Source: Haliotis asinina
Taxonomy: Eukaryota > Mollusca > Gastropoda > Lepetellida > Haliotidae
Length of the DNA: 64,000 nucleotides
Direction: 5' to 3'
Assembly: GCF_037392515.1 (NCBI RefSeq)
Contig: NC_090283.1
Span: forward strand, 34,922,249-34,986,248
Positions 13,741 to 25,610 of this stretch are shown here, one piece after another (position 1 is the first letter of the stretch; each line of letters starts with the position of its first letter). The notes under the pieces were generated by a model. The model saw only the letters and a list, made by a program, of their open reading frames with translations, did not search any database and was not told the origin of the DNA. The position numbers were made by a program, and so were the translations under genes.

Positions 13741-13960
13741 GACTGAGTAAAAACTCTTAGTTGAATGGATTAGCCAACAACACGTTGACAAGACTGTTGC
13801 ACACTCAGTGGATTCTGTTTTTTCTGAGCGTATCATCATGAACATAGTTGTCACGTGTGCTATAATCCAAAGTGTCACATATTTTCAGGCATTAGACTGT
13901 TACCAAGACACGTGACATAAAACAAGTTTCTTTGCACAGGTTCAGATGGATGGGGCATTG
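13741..13960 (+). repeat. Dispersed repeat, divergent third copy (partial)
   Basis: Weakly collinear with the middle of 7585-9890 and 18562-19490: TAAAAACT, GGATTAGCCAACAACACGTT, GCATTAGACTGTTACCAAGA and TTCAGATGGATGG fall in the same order and similar spacing as their counterparts. More diverged and shorter than the other two. Confidence 0.45.
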
Positions 13961-14624
13961 TCCGTTCTCGAAAAGGGTAATATAGGGTCACGGTCAGTAT
14001 AACTTGTATCACTACATTACTACGATATTTGCATATTGGCTTCATTGATTTTGCGCAGCAACAACAACGGTGACTGGCAAACCCATATACACGAGTAGGA
14101 GTGATTTGTTGGCTACTGAGTAATATGTTTTCGATATAATAAGCGTTTCTTCCCATCATTAAAAAGAATTCTTGAAATTTTGGTGTTTAAATGTGGGGTT
14201 TGAGGTTTTGTTTTAAATATCGGTAGTAGATTAATTAGTAGATATTGTGCATAGAGACGACTACTTCCAGCTTAGTTTACGAGAAAATACAACCATGTAC
14301 ACACATTTCGCCTTATAAATAGTAGGCATACTTTGTAGGTTTGATGCTGACAAATAGTTTCACATTTCAGGTCGTATATTGCATTATCAACTAAGAAAAC
14401 ACATGACTATGGCTGCAGCTCTGTCTTCTTTTGGTCCGGCAAAGTTTGACTCCGCGAAGAAAAGCCTTTCCATCTTTCAATGCTGCACCATGGCTGGTGA
14501 AATGCAAACTTGTGACCACTAAATCCACACTTGACGTCTGTTGATTAATATAAATGTCACATGACACATGACACCAATATCAACGTGATGCGAGAACTCT
14601 GGTAACGTTAGCAAGTGCTTTACG
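13961..14624. other. Intergenic DNA, nothing recognised
   Basis: No supported gene or repeat. Confidence 0.35.
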
Positions 14625-14698
14625 AAGTGCTTTTATGATGAAAGCCGTCAGTGAAGGATAATAATATATTGACCATCCGTCGGTGGAAGGTAATACAT
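14625..14698 (+). repeat. Direct repeat flanking a LINE fragment, left copy
   Basis: Contains GCCGTCAGTGAAGG, TAATATATTGACCATCCGTC and GTGGAAGGTAATACAT. Matches 15150-15226 with a few substitutions and small indels. Confidence 0.85.
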
Positions 14699-14699
14699 T

Positions 14700-15149
14700 G
14701 AGGGTGTATTCAGAATAAGTTACAACGTTATTACAAAGTTCCAGTATGTATTTTCAGGTTCCAATGAGGATTTGATTGCTCCATGGTCTTTTAGAAAGGA
14801 TGATGATGTTATCCTAGAATGCCAATTTTGTATTTTAGTATATCGGCATCTTTGTCTAAATTCTCTCGTAAACGTCTCTATATTCCCACATTCCTGCGCA
14901 ATCCAAACATAAGAAAATCCAGTTCGGAATATAAGTAGCCGTACATCGTAAGCCAGGTGCAGCTGCCACTGCCACTATCATCTTGCAGCTTTACTATTTC
15001 ATAACACGATTTGGGATGTTGATTTTCGTCCACACGTAATATTCTGCACCAATATTTGATACATCTGCCGTAATATTTAACGCACAATTGGGTTCTACCA
15101 ATTTCACCAAGCAGAGCACTGGAAGAAACATTTTTATTAACACACAGAA
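14700..15149 (-). pseudogene. LINE C-terminal fragment
   Basis: On the minus strand the sequence encodes LLGEIGRTQLCVKYYGRCIKYWC, a Cys/Lys-poor variant of the GE.GR.PL...........KYW block found downstream of the reverse transcriptase in invertebrate LINEs, then TWLTMYGYLY and GLRRNVGNIETFTREFRQRC after a one-base frame change near 14885. The same C-terminal block occurs in the larger LINE at 7789-9252, so the two belong to related families. No reverse transcriptase core is present. Confidence 0.6.
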
Positions 15150-15226
15150 AAGTGCTTTTGTGATGACTTTCAAAGCCGTCAGTGAAGGGTAATATATTGA
15201 CCATCCGTCAGTGGAAGGTAATACAT
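15150..15226 (+). repeat. Direct repeat flanking a LINE fragment, right copy
   Basis: See 14625-14698. The copies are 525 bp apart and bracket the LINE fragment. Confidence 0.85.
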
Positions 15227-17840
15227 ACCTACATAAGTTTTTGCTGACATAGGGGTTAACTCCCGTGATTAACCCTTATGATGTACAATACTAGCTGTGT
15301 ATGATGAACGTATAGTTGAACGGCTTAACTATCGAGCTCCCAATCTCGTCGACCTAGGCATATGTCTGCATGCACTTTGATGCAGAGTGAACGTGGCTTC
15401 AGTCGTCCATGTGCATCGAGCCGGTCACGTTAACATATAGAGCATTGCCAACATGCGGACATACATTTGCTTCTCCACATTATGGATGACTATCTCTCTT
15501 AAATTCTTGGGAAACAGGCCATGTAACTAAACGATGCTAAGACAAGTTATGCAAAACAGACAAGTGGGTGAACTGACAGGCTCGATCATGCCTGAGTGCA
15601 GCTGGTGTGCAGCGATCGGTATATGCGGTAAAACGGTTTAGTCGAACTAGGCAGAACTGACTAGGAGGTCTGCTTAGTCATTCTACATACAAATATAGCA
15701 GTTGGAGTTCGAGCTGCTGGAACTTACCTTTTACTTCGAGTCTAGTTATTCAACATTTAACACAATTGTTTTTTAAAAAGATACAACCTTACAGACTGGA
15801 CCTCATTAGTCTTTAAATATAGTGAAGATTTTAGTATAGATATTACCGTTCCATTCTGACGGCGTCTTTCTTCCGATATATATGTAGATTTATAACACTC
15901 AGTGTCGACAGTGTGCCCACGTCACAATGTACACACGTCTTTATATGCTCGCGTTTTAAACTCAGCATGGTCACAGATGTCCCGCCCTGACTTGAAACTC
16001 GGTGAAAAGTAAGAATGACAATCTCATTGAATATAGATTACACGTGTGTGCTGGACAAACGACGCTTTCGTCTGTTTGTTACACTTATTGATAGTGTTGT
16101 ACACTTCATACACAAGAGCAGAGTGTTGGGAGAAACCTGTTAAGTCGACCCGAGATCAAAGGGTGGACGGAGCTATATCACACGCATCTATGTCGACTTT
16201 TACGTGATAAGATCTGTTACACAAGGCGTCGTTAGCTAACTTTCAACATATATGTCCGCCTTTTTGCAGTCAGCTGTCATTGTAATGACGCATTGATCGT
16301 GATCGTGTCTCTGAAATATCTGGCATCAATTCATGTGATCGACCAAATGCTACGCCTTACATATGACTGTTTTACAATACAGTTTGATACTTATTTCAAA
16401 GTCACATTGCCGCTAGTGAAAAAAAGGAACCCTCGCCAGTTTGTCGTGTGAATGGTTTTATCTGTGCTGCTGAAACTTGCCGGTCATCCGAGACATGACT
16501 AGTTGTCAGACCGCTATCATCTTGTCTGCGGGATAAACGTCATCAACACTGGGGCTCGAGCCGGGTTGTGTGGGGACACGAGAACACGCGCTTACAATAA
16601 AACAGAAAGCTGCATTCGCACCTTTAGAGTTATTCACATAGTAAACGATATGTATGTGAAAGAAAAGCACCAATGCACGTGAACTGGCTTTGCCCAGTGA
16701 CACAGTAATGCTCAGGTGTGAGAGACCACCGGGTTTGATGACGTCACTGGTGCTTGTGCTCCTACTGTGTGAATGAGACTGGTTTACATGGGTGTGACCT
16801 CAATGTGACAACGCAGGACTTTACAGTGACAGTCGGCTTTGGACAGGTGGTGGACATGTTATTTTGAGGAAAAGAACAATCTTCGCATAGTCCACACAGG
16901 TAAATTCACTCGACTGCGTGATTTAGCTCTGTATCAGTGTCAGATAATACGAATGTCGGTCGGCAACGCAACAGGCGATCGGTCTTGTCTAGCCTGCTTC
17001 CTAATCGAAGTAGGCCGCCATCATTTACCTGCCACACACCCTTTCAAGTCAGTTTGACAGGTGCGCCGTGTCTTTCACAGTCATCAAACTTTTACCTCAT
17101 AGTACCATCATATTCAATGTAAGTCGTACACCGTTGTTACACTTGGCTGGAATATGATCTCTATTCTCGAATATCGATCGTTTATATTTATTTATATTGT
17201 ATCGCTTTACACGATCAATGCCTGTAGATATATGAACATTTACCACACTTTCATACAACCAAAGATGATCTCATCTAAGCCCAAGAGATAGCTGTGGAAT
17301 GATCGTGGTAATGTGTGCACCCTGTCGCCGACATACTATGCCGGTATCGACAGGGGCAGCCCCCATCAGCCCTCCCCTTGCGCAGGGCCCAGGAGGACGC
17401 CCGGCCTGAGATTGGAGTATTTGCTGGTGGTGGGGAAGTCCCGTCTCTTGTGTAGTTGATGGTTACTACACAAGCTTCACACTTGCTATCAGATTCATTG
17501 ATGTCACTAATTGAATAACTCCAGCATGTGAGTTGTCATCATCATTTTGATGTTCCTCATTCGGGCGTCCAGTGGGTTTCATTGAGCTGTTGACAGTGAC
17601 CTATTGTGGATATCTTGCTTGGATCACTTTACTGCTTGTCTCTACCAGTATGCATAATAGATCTCGTGTTAATGAAGGATGATAAGGGCTCAACAGGAGA
17701 CACATGTCCGCGACAATGCAGCACCCCAACCATATATACTTGTCTCTGTATGGCATGTATTCAGATAATGCAACGTCACAAAGTTTGATTTACTAGTACA
17801 ACTTTTGTTATTAAAGGGGCACTGATGCGGAGCAAATAAT
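15227..17840. other. Long intergenic stretch without recognised gene
   Basis: No exon with family similarity, array or transposon was found. A GC-rich patch at about 17335-17450 is followed by a hairpin (17447-17474). A noncoding first exon of MYO7A must lie somewhere upstream of 33475, and this less repetitive stretch is one possible location; that is speculation. Confidence 0.3.
17447..17474. other. Perfect 10-bp stem hairpin
   Basis: CTTGTGTAGT and ACTACACAAG pair perfectly around an 8-base loop. Too short for a microRNA precursor and not poly-U tailed. Function unknown. Confidence 0.6.
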
Positions 17841-18561
17841 GTTTCTCGCCAACGGTCTAATTACGAAACAAAGCAGCAAACTGGTCAGCACCCGCTCCCT
17901 TGACCGTGACAGACAAAGGGACTGGGCCCCTGTCCACATTAGCAGAATTTCTTCACCCTAAAAAGTGAGGAAGCCGGATGCCCATCACATGCCGTTATTT
18001 GAAAATATCTATGGTATTCCTTATATGATTGTAACAAAATATCCCAGCAATGTAGTTTTTTTCTGAAGTCTGGATGGTATAGTGACTGATCCAATTTGAT
18101 CCTATTTCTGTGTTTTTTACCTCGATATTTAATCATGTCATGTGAAAATATGATGTCTGCATACACGTAGCAAGTCATTTATTTCATATAAGTCCGAAAG
18201 ATTGCAAAGCTTTATATTTAGATAGTTTTGAGGGTTGGCCCAGCTGTCATAGCAAACATCATACATAAATTTTGGTAGCTACGACCCTTGTTTATTATCT
18301 ATGATAATAAAAGACACACAGGTGATTTATCGGAATTCGTAAACTAATAACAATGACTTTGCCATTGGTAGAGAAATCTGAAAATGTTCTTACGCAACAA
18401 CCCTGATACCGATTTACCCATGTGCACAGCAAATACCTATGTGCATTTCTTATGTAACAATGAAGTTCCATTGGTATCCTCAAAACAGTTTCGGCCCAAA
18501 AGTGTTTTCAGGTCACATGCGACACAGAGATTACATCTTCCTTCCTGTAACTCAAGTTTGA
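17841..18561. other. Intergenic DNA, nothing recognised
   Basis: No supported gene or repeat before the dispersed repeat begins at 18562. Confidence 0.35.
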
Positions 18562-19490
18562 TGGTATAAACCTACACGTGTTATTTGTCATCATTCACTT
18601 GATGGTCAATTAACACCAATAAAATTACTCAACATAGGTTCCCATTTGGCATTTCTTCTGTCTGGAGTAAATACTCAACATTATGAATTAAGGTCTGTAT
18701 AGGCAAATGTATTGCATGTTATCTAATATGTGCATGTAAGTTACAAAAACAAACATTGATCAAAGGATTAACTGATAACACACTGATTGATTAATTACTT
18801 CCTCAGTGGATTTGTCAAAAAGGCAGTGTTTGTGAGTGTAGATTTACGTAATCTATACTGAATACACCCTGTCATAAAGTACGAGTGTAAAAACAATATC
18901 CTTCCTACAAAGAATTAACCACCACTGCCTTGATTGACTGATTGTTGCTCATTATTGGCCAACTAATGGCAGACATCATACAGTTAGTTGCCAGGTGTGC
19001 TGTCCTGGGTGACCAGTGAGATTATGTATACACCAGTGTGAAAATTTCTCAAACGATGTGTCACTTTTTCGCATATTAGGCTGTTGAAAGAGACAAGACA
19101 TAGAGCAGGATTATTTACCAGCTGCAGATGAATGGAATATCATTCTTTTATGTGGATATTGAGGGATACATTCCTGAACGAGGTAATAGCCTGATGTTGT
19201 TGCTTTCATATGTCTTAAATTTAATATTTGCATTTTGTTTTAATTTATTTCTTGTAGCATTCAGCAGAATCTGTATTACAGAAAACATGCACTAGGTCAC
19301 GAATAGGGTGTGTGTGAAATATGATTCACGTTGGCAATCTATACAATGTTTAGATATTAAAATCATGTTAGAAATTCACTGTAAGTATAAGCAGACCGTG
19401 TATTTTTTTTTTATTAACTTTCAAAATGCATACAAATGTTCCAAGGAACTAATTAGGTTTATGAGACAAAATATAAAGACCTACACTGAC
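18562..19490 (+). repeat. Dispersed ~0.9-kb repeat, copy 2 (uninterrupted)
   Basis: Collinear with copy 1 (7585-9890) minus its LINE. At the position of the LINE insertion this copy reads straight through GTGGATTTGTCAAAAAGGCA. No coding potential or terminal inverted repeats are seen. Confidence 0.8.
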
Positions 19491-21049
19491 TTTGTTATTT
19501 TTTAGTCCGAACATGTTTTTTTTATATCACTGGCAGATGAGTAAACTTCAAGGTGTTTGATATGTTTTCATAATAACAAAGTAAAATGACTTCATCTTTG
19601 TTGATAAGTCTACACATAAACTATCAATTGCGCATATGGGAGGTGCAGCAGAGATCACGAACCAGCCACGAATTCCAGGATATCATCTGGGTACTCCAGG
19701 GAGAAAAACAAAAACGAAAGAAACCACCAGTCCACGGAAATTGCTCCACATTCGTGCCCCTTTAATTGTTTCACTTGGTTAAAATGTTTCATTACTGAAG
19801 TTTGAATGTATCTTGGGTAAATGGAAATATCAGTCTTTGGAATAACCAATTTCATGTTGTGAAAAATTTATAAAGAAGCTGGTATCCATAAGATCTGTCC
19901 TGTATTACAATGAGTCTTAGTAATGTGAAACATACATGGGTTATCTTGTAACTTTTGTACCTTGTCTTCAGTTGGCAGTGTGTTGTAACTGGATATGTCA
20001 GAAAGGTTTCTGTGAATTTACACCTTTGAATCATGTCAGGAGTACTCACACAATAACTTACTCTGGTTGTGTCTAGCAAGAGTGGGGCCATACAGACCGT
20101 ACAGACCATGTTGTGGGAGATTATCAGATAAAAATATTTAAATTCTTTGGGATGGATCTGCTTTACAAACAATCAAATGTAGAACCCAAAGGTATTTAGA
20201 TTTGCAGTGTTTGCCATGACACAGAAAACCTGCATATCTGACTCCCAAAAATATGTCCATGACTCCCATTCATGGCATATGGAGTTATGATGATTCATAA
20301 ATGTTGAAGCATGGATGCAGAAAACTAGCTTATTTAACTGGAATATTGCTGAGTGAGGCGTAAAACTTACCTCGTTCACTTCCACCTTAGGTCAAAACCC
20401 AAACAGTTCATTGTGTCCAGCAGTTCATTATAAGTCTGTGACTCAACAATTTAGATAAAACATCTGTTAAACTTGAGAAAGACCTTCCTTTTCTTGCACA
20501 GCTGTGGTTTAAACTTAATTGTACATTGCAAGTATTGTACATACATAATAGACATGAATTAACATGTGTCTATTAATCAGATGTCCCTGAATGTAATCTG
20601 TTTCTCATGGAGTAGTGTATATATATATAAACAAGTAGAGCTGTGTATTGGCAAATGTATTGCAGTGCATCATATCACAATTCACGTTCCCTAATTATAG
20701 TAATTGTGATATGTTGGGTGCTAAGTTATAGAACATCGCATAACACAGACTCTTGGATGTTTTGTACCTGCAGATCCTATATTCTGCATATTAAGACCCT
20801 GACCCTAAATGTATATGTTGTGGTTCTAATGAAGCGAACTTAAAATGGACAGTTGAACTTTCAGATTATGTTTTATTTACTCCAAATGTTTGTTTGTAGA
20901 GGAAAAAATATTGCAATGTGGAAGATTCTGAAGTGAATTATGGTATAAAGGTATTACTATGCTGTCTTGTCTGCAAGAAATGTTTTAATTGTTTGCTGGT
21001 CTCTATCTCATTTGTGAAATAATGGTATATCACATATAGACCATGTAGG
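19491..21049. other. Intergenic DNA with one SINE-core fragment
   Basis: Holds the fragment at 20329-20380 and otherwise nothing recognisable. Minus-strand frames at 19655-20385 lack family motifs. Confidence 0.4.
20329..20380 (-). mobile_element. Gastropod SINE-core fragment
   Basis: AACTGGAATATTGCTGAGTG followed by AGGCGTAAAACTTACCTCG is the reverse orientation of the core seen at 5282-5329. Confidence 0.6.
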
Positions 21050-21560
21050 ATGGGTTGTGCAAGGTGCTTCAGAGCCCATGTGTTGAACTATATATGACAT
21101 TCAGATCATGTAGACTTGTTAGTGGAAGCTGCTTCAAAAACAGTGTGTCGAACTGCATTTGACATTCAGATGATATAGATCATGGTATGTGCTTCAGCAA
21201 CGGTGCTTCAACAACTGTATGTTGACCTGTATTTGACATTCAGATCATATAGATTGTGGAATGTGCTTCAACAATTGTGTGTGGAACTGTATTTGACATT
21301 CAGGTAATATAGACTGTGGAAGGTGCTTCAACAACTGTGTGTGGAACTGACATATGGACCATGAAGACTGGTGTTGGAAGGTGTTTCGCTACTTATGTGT
21401 GGAACTGTGACATGTAGACACATTTAGACTGGTATTGGAAGGTGTTTCGCTACTTGTGTGTGGAACTGACATATAGACCATGTAGACTGATATTGGAAGG
21501 TGTTTCACTACTTGTGTGTGGAACTGTGACATATTGACCACAAAGACTCTCTCATGGAAG
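21050..21560. repeat. Minisatellite, 58-66 bp unit, about 8 diverged copies
   Basis: Units contain GTGTGTGGAACTG, GACATTCAG or GACATATAGACCA, and GGAAGGTGYTTC. Two sub-types occur: the first half carries TTTGACATTCAGATCATATAG, the second TTGGAAGGTGTTTCGCTACT. Confidence 0.8.
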
Positions 21561-22829
21561 ATGCCACTCCATGAAGACCAAAGATGTATTCATACAGGAT
21601 ACGACATGTAAATACAGTGGTATTTTCAAACACTACCCCACCTATTGATCTGATAATGTGTGTATCATGACATCAGTAGCACAGTTTTTACAGGGAACTT
21701 AAAGTGTTGTAGATTGTGACTGGCTCTGCCAAAGCACTGGGAAATGTTTTTGTACAGCCAATATCCACAGATAGCTGTCACAGTTGGCGCTACTGAAACT
21801 TCCATTGTTTGTATGATGGGGTAAGACTCAGTCTAGTACCTGTCTTGTACTTTTGGACATACCAGTATCTTCCACTGGTAGTATATTATCTGGATATATA
21901 AGAAAGGTTTATGTGAATTCCAGCCTTTGAATCATGTCATGAGTACTCTCACAATAACTTCCTCTGGTTATGGCTAGCGCCAAGTGTAGGTCCATATAGA
22001 CTACACCAAGGGCATGCACTCTTGTGCAATGATATTAGAATTACACTATGGAATTCTCTCCACCAAGGATTTAAAAAAAATGATTTATGCTTGCTCGTTT
22101 TGAGAATTAAGATTTTAACAACACTAACACTACAAATAGATGTGTGAATATGTATATAGATTTACACCCATGAGCATAAATGGAAGATGGCTTCATGCTC
22201 CTCTCAGTCACAGAACGGCTCAATGGCAACTTGAAATTCAGCTTGTTAATGAATGATGTCTTTGTAGTAACATGACACATATAACCAGTGTTCAGTTTAT
22301 TGTTTAATGTTTATATGTTAAGTTTATTATGATCTTTGTCTCAGTAGTTAGTGTAGGTAATACTTTTCATGTTCTTTTTCATTTTGTAGTTTCATTCAGT
22401 GTTAAATGCCCCTAGGTCAGAACAATATAAGACAGGGCAGTTTTTCACAGGGCATATTTGTAGTATAATTTCCTTTTTGGGTATGTTGTCTTGATAAGGC
22501 ATTAGTTCATTCTCAGATTTTGTTTCTGAACATGTATATTTGATAGTGGTTGTGAAGCCATTGGAAATTTCACAAATTCTTCATAGAAATTTGTGTTTCC
22601 AGTACCCAAAGAAGAAATGGTTTGAGATGTCACCCAAGAGGTGTTTATCACATCTATATTCATGGTAGATACTGATTATGCTGCTCAGGGAGACTATAAA
22701 TATCAACTCTCATCAAGCAGTACTGGTGAGCATGAAATAGCCATGTTAGATCCATCCTTTTTTTAATGGATAGTTTTTCCTTCCTGCATGCTTCTAAAAT
22801 AAGTTGATCCTGTTAAACGTTTGGCAGCA
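21561..22829. other. Intergenic DNA, nothing recognised
   Basis: No supported gene or repeat. Confidence 0.35.
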
Positions 22830-23115
22830 GGTGTCATTCACACCTTGGAACCTGTACTTGAAGCATTCCAGTACTGCAGGTGTATGAACACATTCACACC
22901 TTGGAGCCTGTACTTGGAGTGTCCCAGTACTGCAAGTGTATGAACACATTCACACCTTGGAGTCTGTACGTGGAGTGTCCCAGTACTGCAGGTGTATGAA
23001 CACATTCACACCTTGGAGTCTGTACATGAAGTGTCCCAGTACTGCAGGTGTATGAACACATTCACACCTTGGAGCCTGTACATGGAGCGTCCCTGTAGTG
23101 CAGGTGTATTGCTGG
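22830..23115. repeat. Minisatellite, 56-bp unit, about 5 copies
   Basis: Unit contains CACACCTTGGAGCCTGTAC, GTGTCCCAGTACTGCAGGTG and TATGAACACATT. Confidence 0.93.
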
Positions 23116-23994
23116 AGTGACATACAGTTCTCTCTCTAGCCGGTCTGCAGTACATGCAGTTTATGCCTGACACACTGCCCTACTCTGTAACCACAGCATA
23201 CTGAATTTGTCAAAATTTATTTATAGTCCAGAAAATTTTGAATCATTGAACAAACTGAACAAACAATGATCTGACAAATATATCACAGTCATTATTATCC
23301 TTCTAGATGTCCATGCTGCAGACAGTTTTCTCTAGACAATACTTAAATTCCTTATTGTTACACAGCCTCTGGTAAAAGGTCTTTGGAGTTATTATCTTAT
23401 TTGTTACATTTTTCACCAGTTTTGTTCCTGACAATTTGTGTCCCTTCCTTTAGCTCATTTGCTCATGAGGTGCAGGCATCCTTGATTATAGTGCAGTAGA
23501 GGTCACAGGTCACGGGGGTTGCGGACTATGTGCAGCATACATGCCCCTATGGTTACACGACTACTGATGCAGTCTGAATGGATACGTGCGGAAGACTGCC
23601 CATGCTGGCTGTGTTGTGGAGCAAGGCAGGCTAGTAGCGTGGCAGATCTGATTAATGCACAAGTCATCAATAAATTACAAGAGTACAAGGAACCATCCTT
23701 ACAAATACTTGATCGAGGATACTTGATTGGATATCTCTCAGCTCTTAATTATGATAATGGCCTCCATGATTCATCGAGCTGTAGATACTGTGGACGATGG
23801 TCACACTGAATGTGCAGCTTGTTTTAAGTGCTTGTGTGGTCCCGTGCATGCAACAAATCCACTTTGTTTTTCCTGGTTCAAAGATTTGTATGTGGAAAGT
23901 TTATTCCAAAGAACTGATTGAGGTCATGCTTGGGGAGATTCCAACCCAAGGAATAAGGAAAATGAGTTCCATATTCTGCATGTAAATAGTAAAG
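23116..23994. other. Intergenic DNA, nothing recognised
   Basis: Contains a 96-codon plus-strand frame (23519-23809) with Cys-rich patches (CPCWLCCG) but no known family. I do not call it a gene. Confidence 0.35.
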
Positions 23995-25140
23995 TAGGAC
24001 AGACAGAAGATGACAATGTACTGACAAGAGGATCAGAACAGGACATACAGAAGTTGACAATGTACTGACAAGAGGATCAGAACAGGACATACAGAAGTTG
24101 ACAATGTACTGACAAGAGGATCAGAACAGGACAGACAGAAGTTGACAATGTACTGACAAGAGGATCAGAACAGGACAGACAGAAGATGACAATGTACTGA
24201 CAAGAGGATCAGAACAGGACATACAGAAGTTGACAATGTACTCACAAGAGGATCAGAACAGGACAGACAGAAGTTGACAATGTACACACAGGAGGATCAG
24301 AACAGGACAGACAGAAGTTGACAATGTACACACAGGAGGATCAGAACAGGACAGACAGAAGTTGACAATGTACTCACAAGAGGATCAGAACAGGACAGAC
24401 AGAAGTTGACAATGTACTCACAAGAGGATCAGAACAGGACAGACAGAAGTTGACAATGTACTCACAAGAGGATCAGAACAGGACATACAGAAGTTGACAA
24501 TGTACTCACAAGAGGATCAGAACAGGACAGACAGAAGTTGACAATGTACTGACAAGAGGATCAGAACAGGACAGACAGAAGTTGACAATGTACACACAGG
24601 AGGATCAGAACAGGACAGACAGAAGTTGACAATGTACACACAGGAGGATCAGAACAGGACAGACAGAAGTTGACAATGTACTCACAAGAGGATCAGAACA
24701 GGACAGACAGAAGTTGACAATGTACTCACAAGAGGATCAGAACAGGACATACAGAAGTTGACAATGTACTGACAAGAGGATCAGAACAGGACAGACAGAA
24801 GTTGACAATGTACTGACAAGAGGATCAGAACAGGACAGACAGAAGTTGACAATGTACACACAGGAGGATCAGAACAGGACAGACAGAAGTTGACAATGTA
24901 CTCACAAGAGGATCAGAACAGGACAGACAGAAGTTGACAATGTACTCACAAGAGGATCAGAACAGGACATACAGAAGTTGACAATGTACTCACAAGAGGA
25001 TCAGAACAGGACAGACAGAAGTTGACAATGTACTTACAAAAGGATCAGAACAGGACATACAGAAGTTGACAATGTACTTACAAGAGGATCAGAACAGGAC
25101 AGACAGAAGTTGACAATGTACACGCAAAAGGATCAGAATA
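23995..25140. repeat. Minisatellite, 44-bp unit, about 26 copies
   Basis: Unit is ACAGAAGTTGACAATGTA, a variable octamer, then AGGATCAGAACAGGACAG. The octamer is CTGACAAG, CTCACAAG or CACACAGG, and the variants follow each other in blocks. Late copies (from about 25025) carry CTTACAAR or CACGCAAA. Confidence 0.98.
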
Positions 25141-25299
25141 AAGTTGTACTGACTGTCTGTTTTGGTACCAGACTACGTCAGTGGTACAGACTGTATGTTG
25201 ACATGTCGGGCCAAGACAGGAAGTTTCTGTTGACACAAACTACATGTGGTCAGTTAATGTGCCACATTAAGACAAACTCTGTGTTGATGTACTTGATTT

Positions 25300-25610
25300 A
25301 GATGAGAGATAGCTGTCTGTTGGTATACTGGATTTAGTGGTACAGACTGTCTGTCTGTCTGTCTGTTGGTATACTGGATTTAGTGGTACAGACTGTCTGC
25401 CTGTCTGTTGATATACTGGATTTAGTGGTACAAACTGTGTGTCTGTTGGTATGCTGGATTTACTGGTACAAACTGTGTCTGTCTATCTGTTGGTATACCG
25501 GATTTAGTGGTACAAACTGTCTGTCTGTCTGTCTGTCTGTTGGTATACTGGATTTAGTGGTACAAAAGGTCTGTCTCTCTATCTGTTGGTATACTGGACA
25601 GGTGGCATGT
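25300..25610. repeat. Compound (CTGT)n minisatellite
   Basis: About six units of GGTATACTGGATTTAGTGG plus TACARACTGT and variable CTGT runs, spacing about 40-60 bp. Confidence 0.9.

Noticed and set aside
23995..25140. Possible CRISPR array (regular 44-bp units)
   Set aside because: Contiguous tandem repeats without spacers, in a eukaryotic genome.
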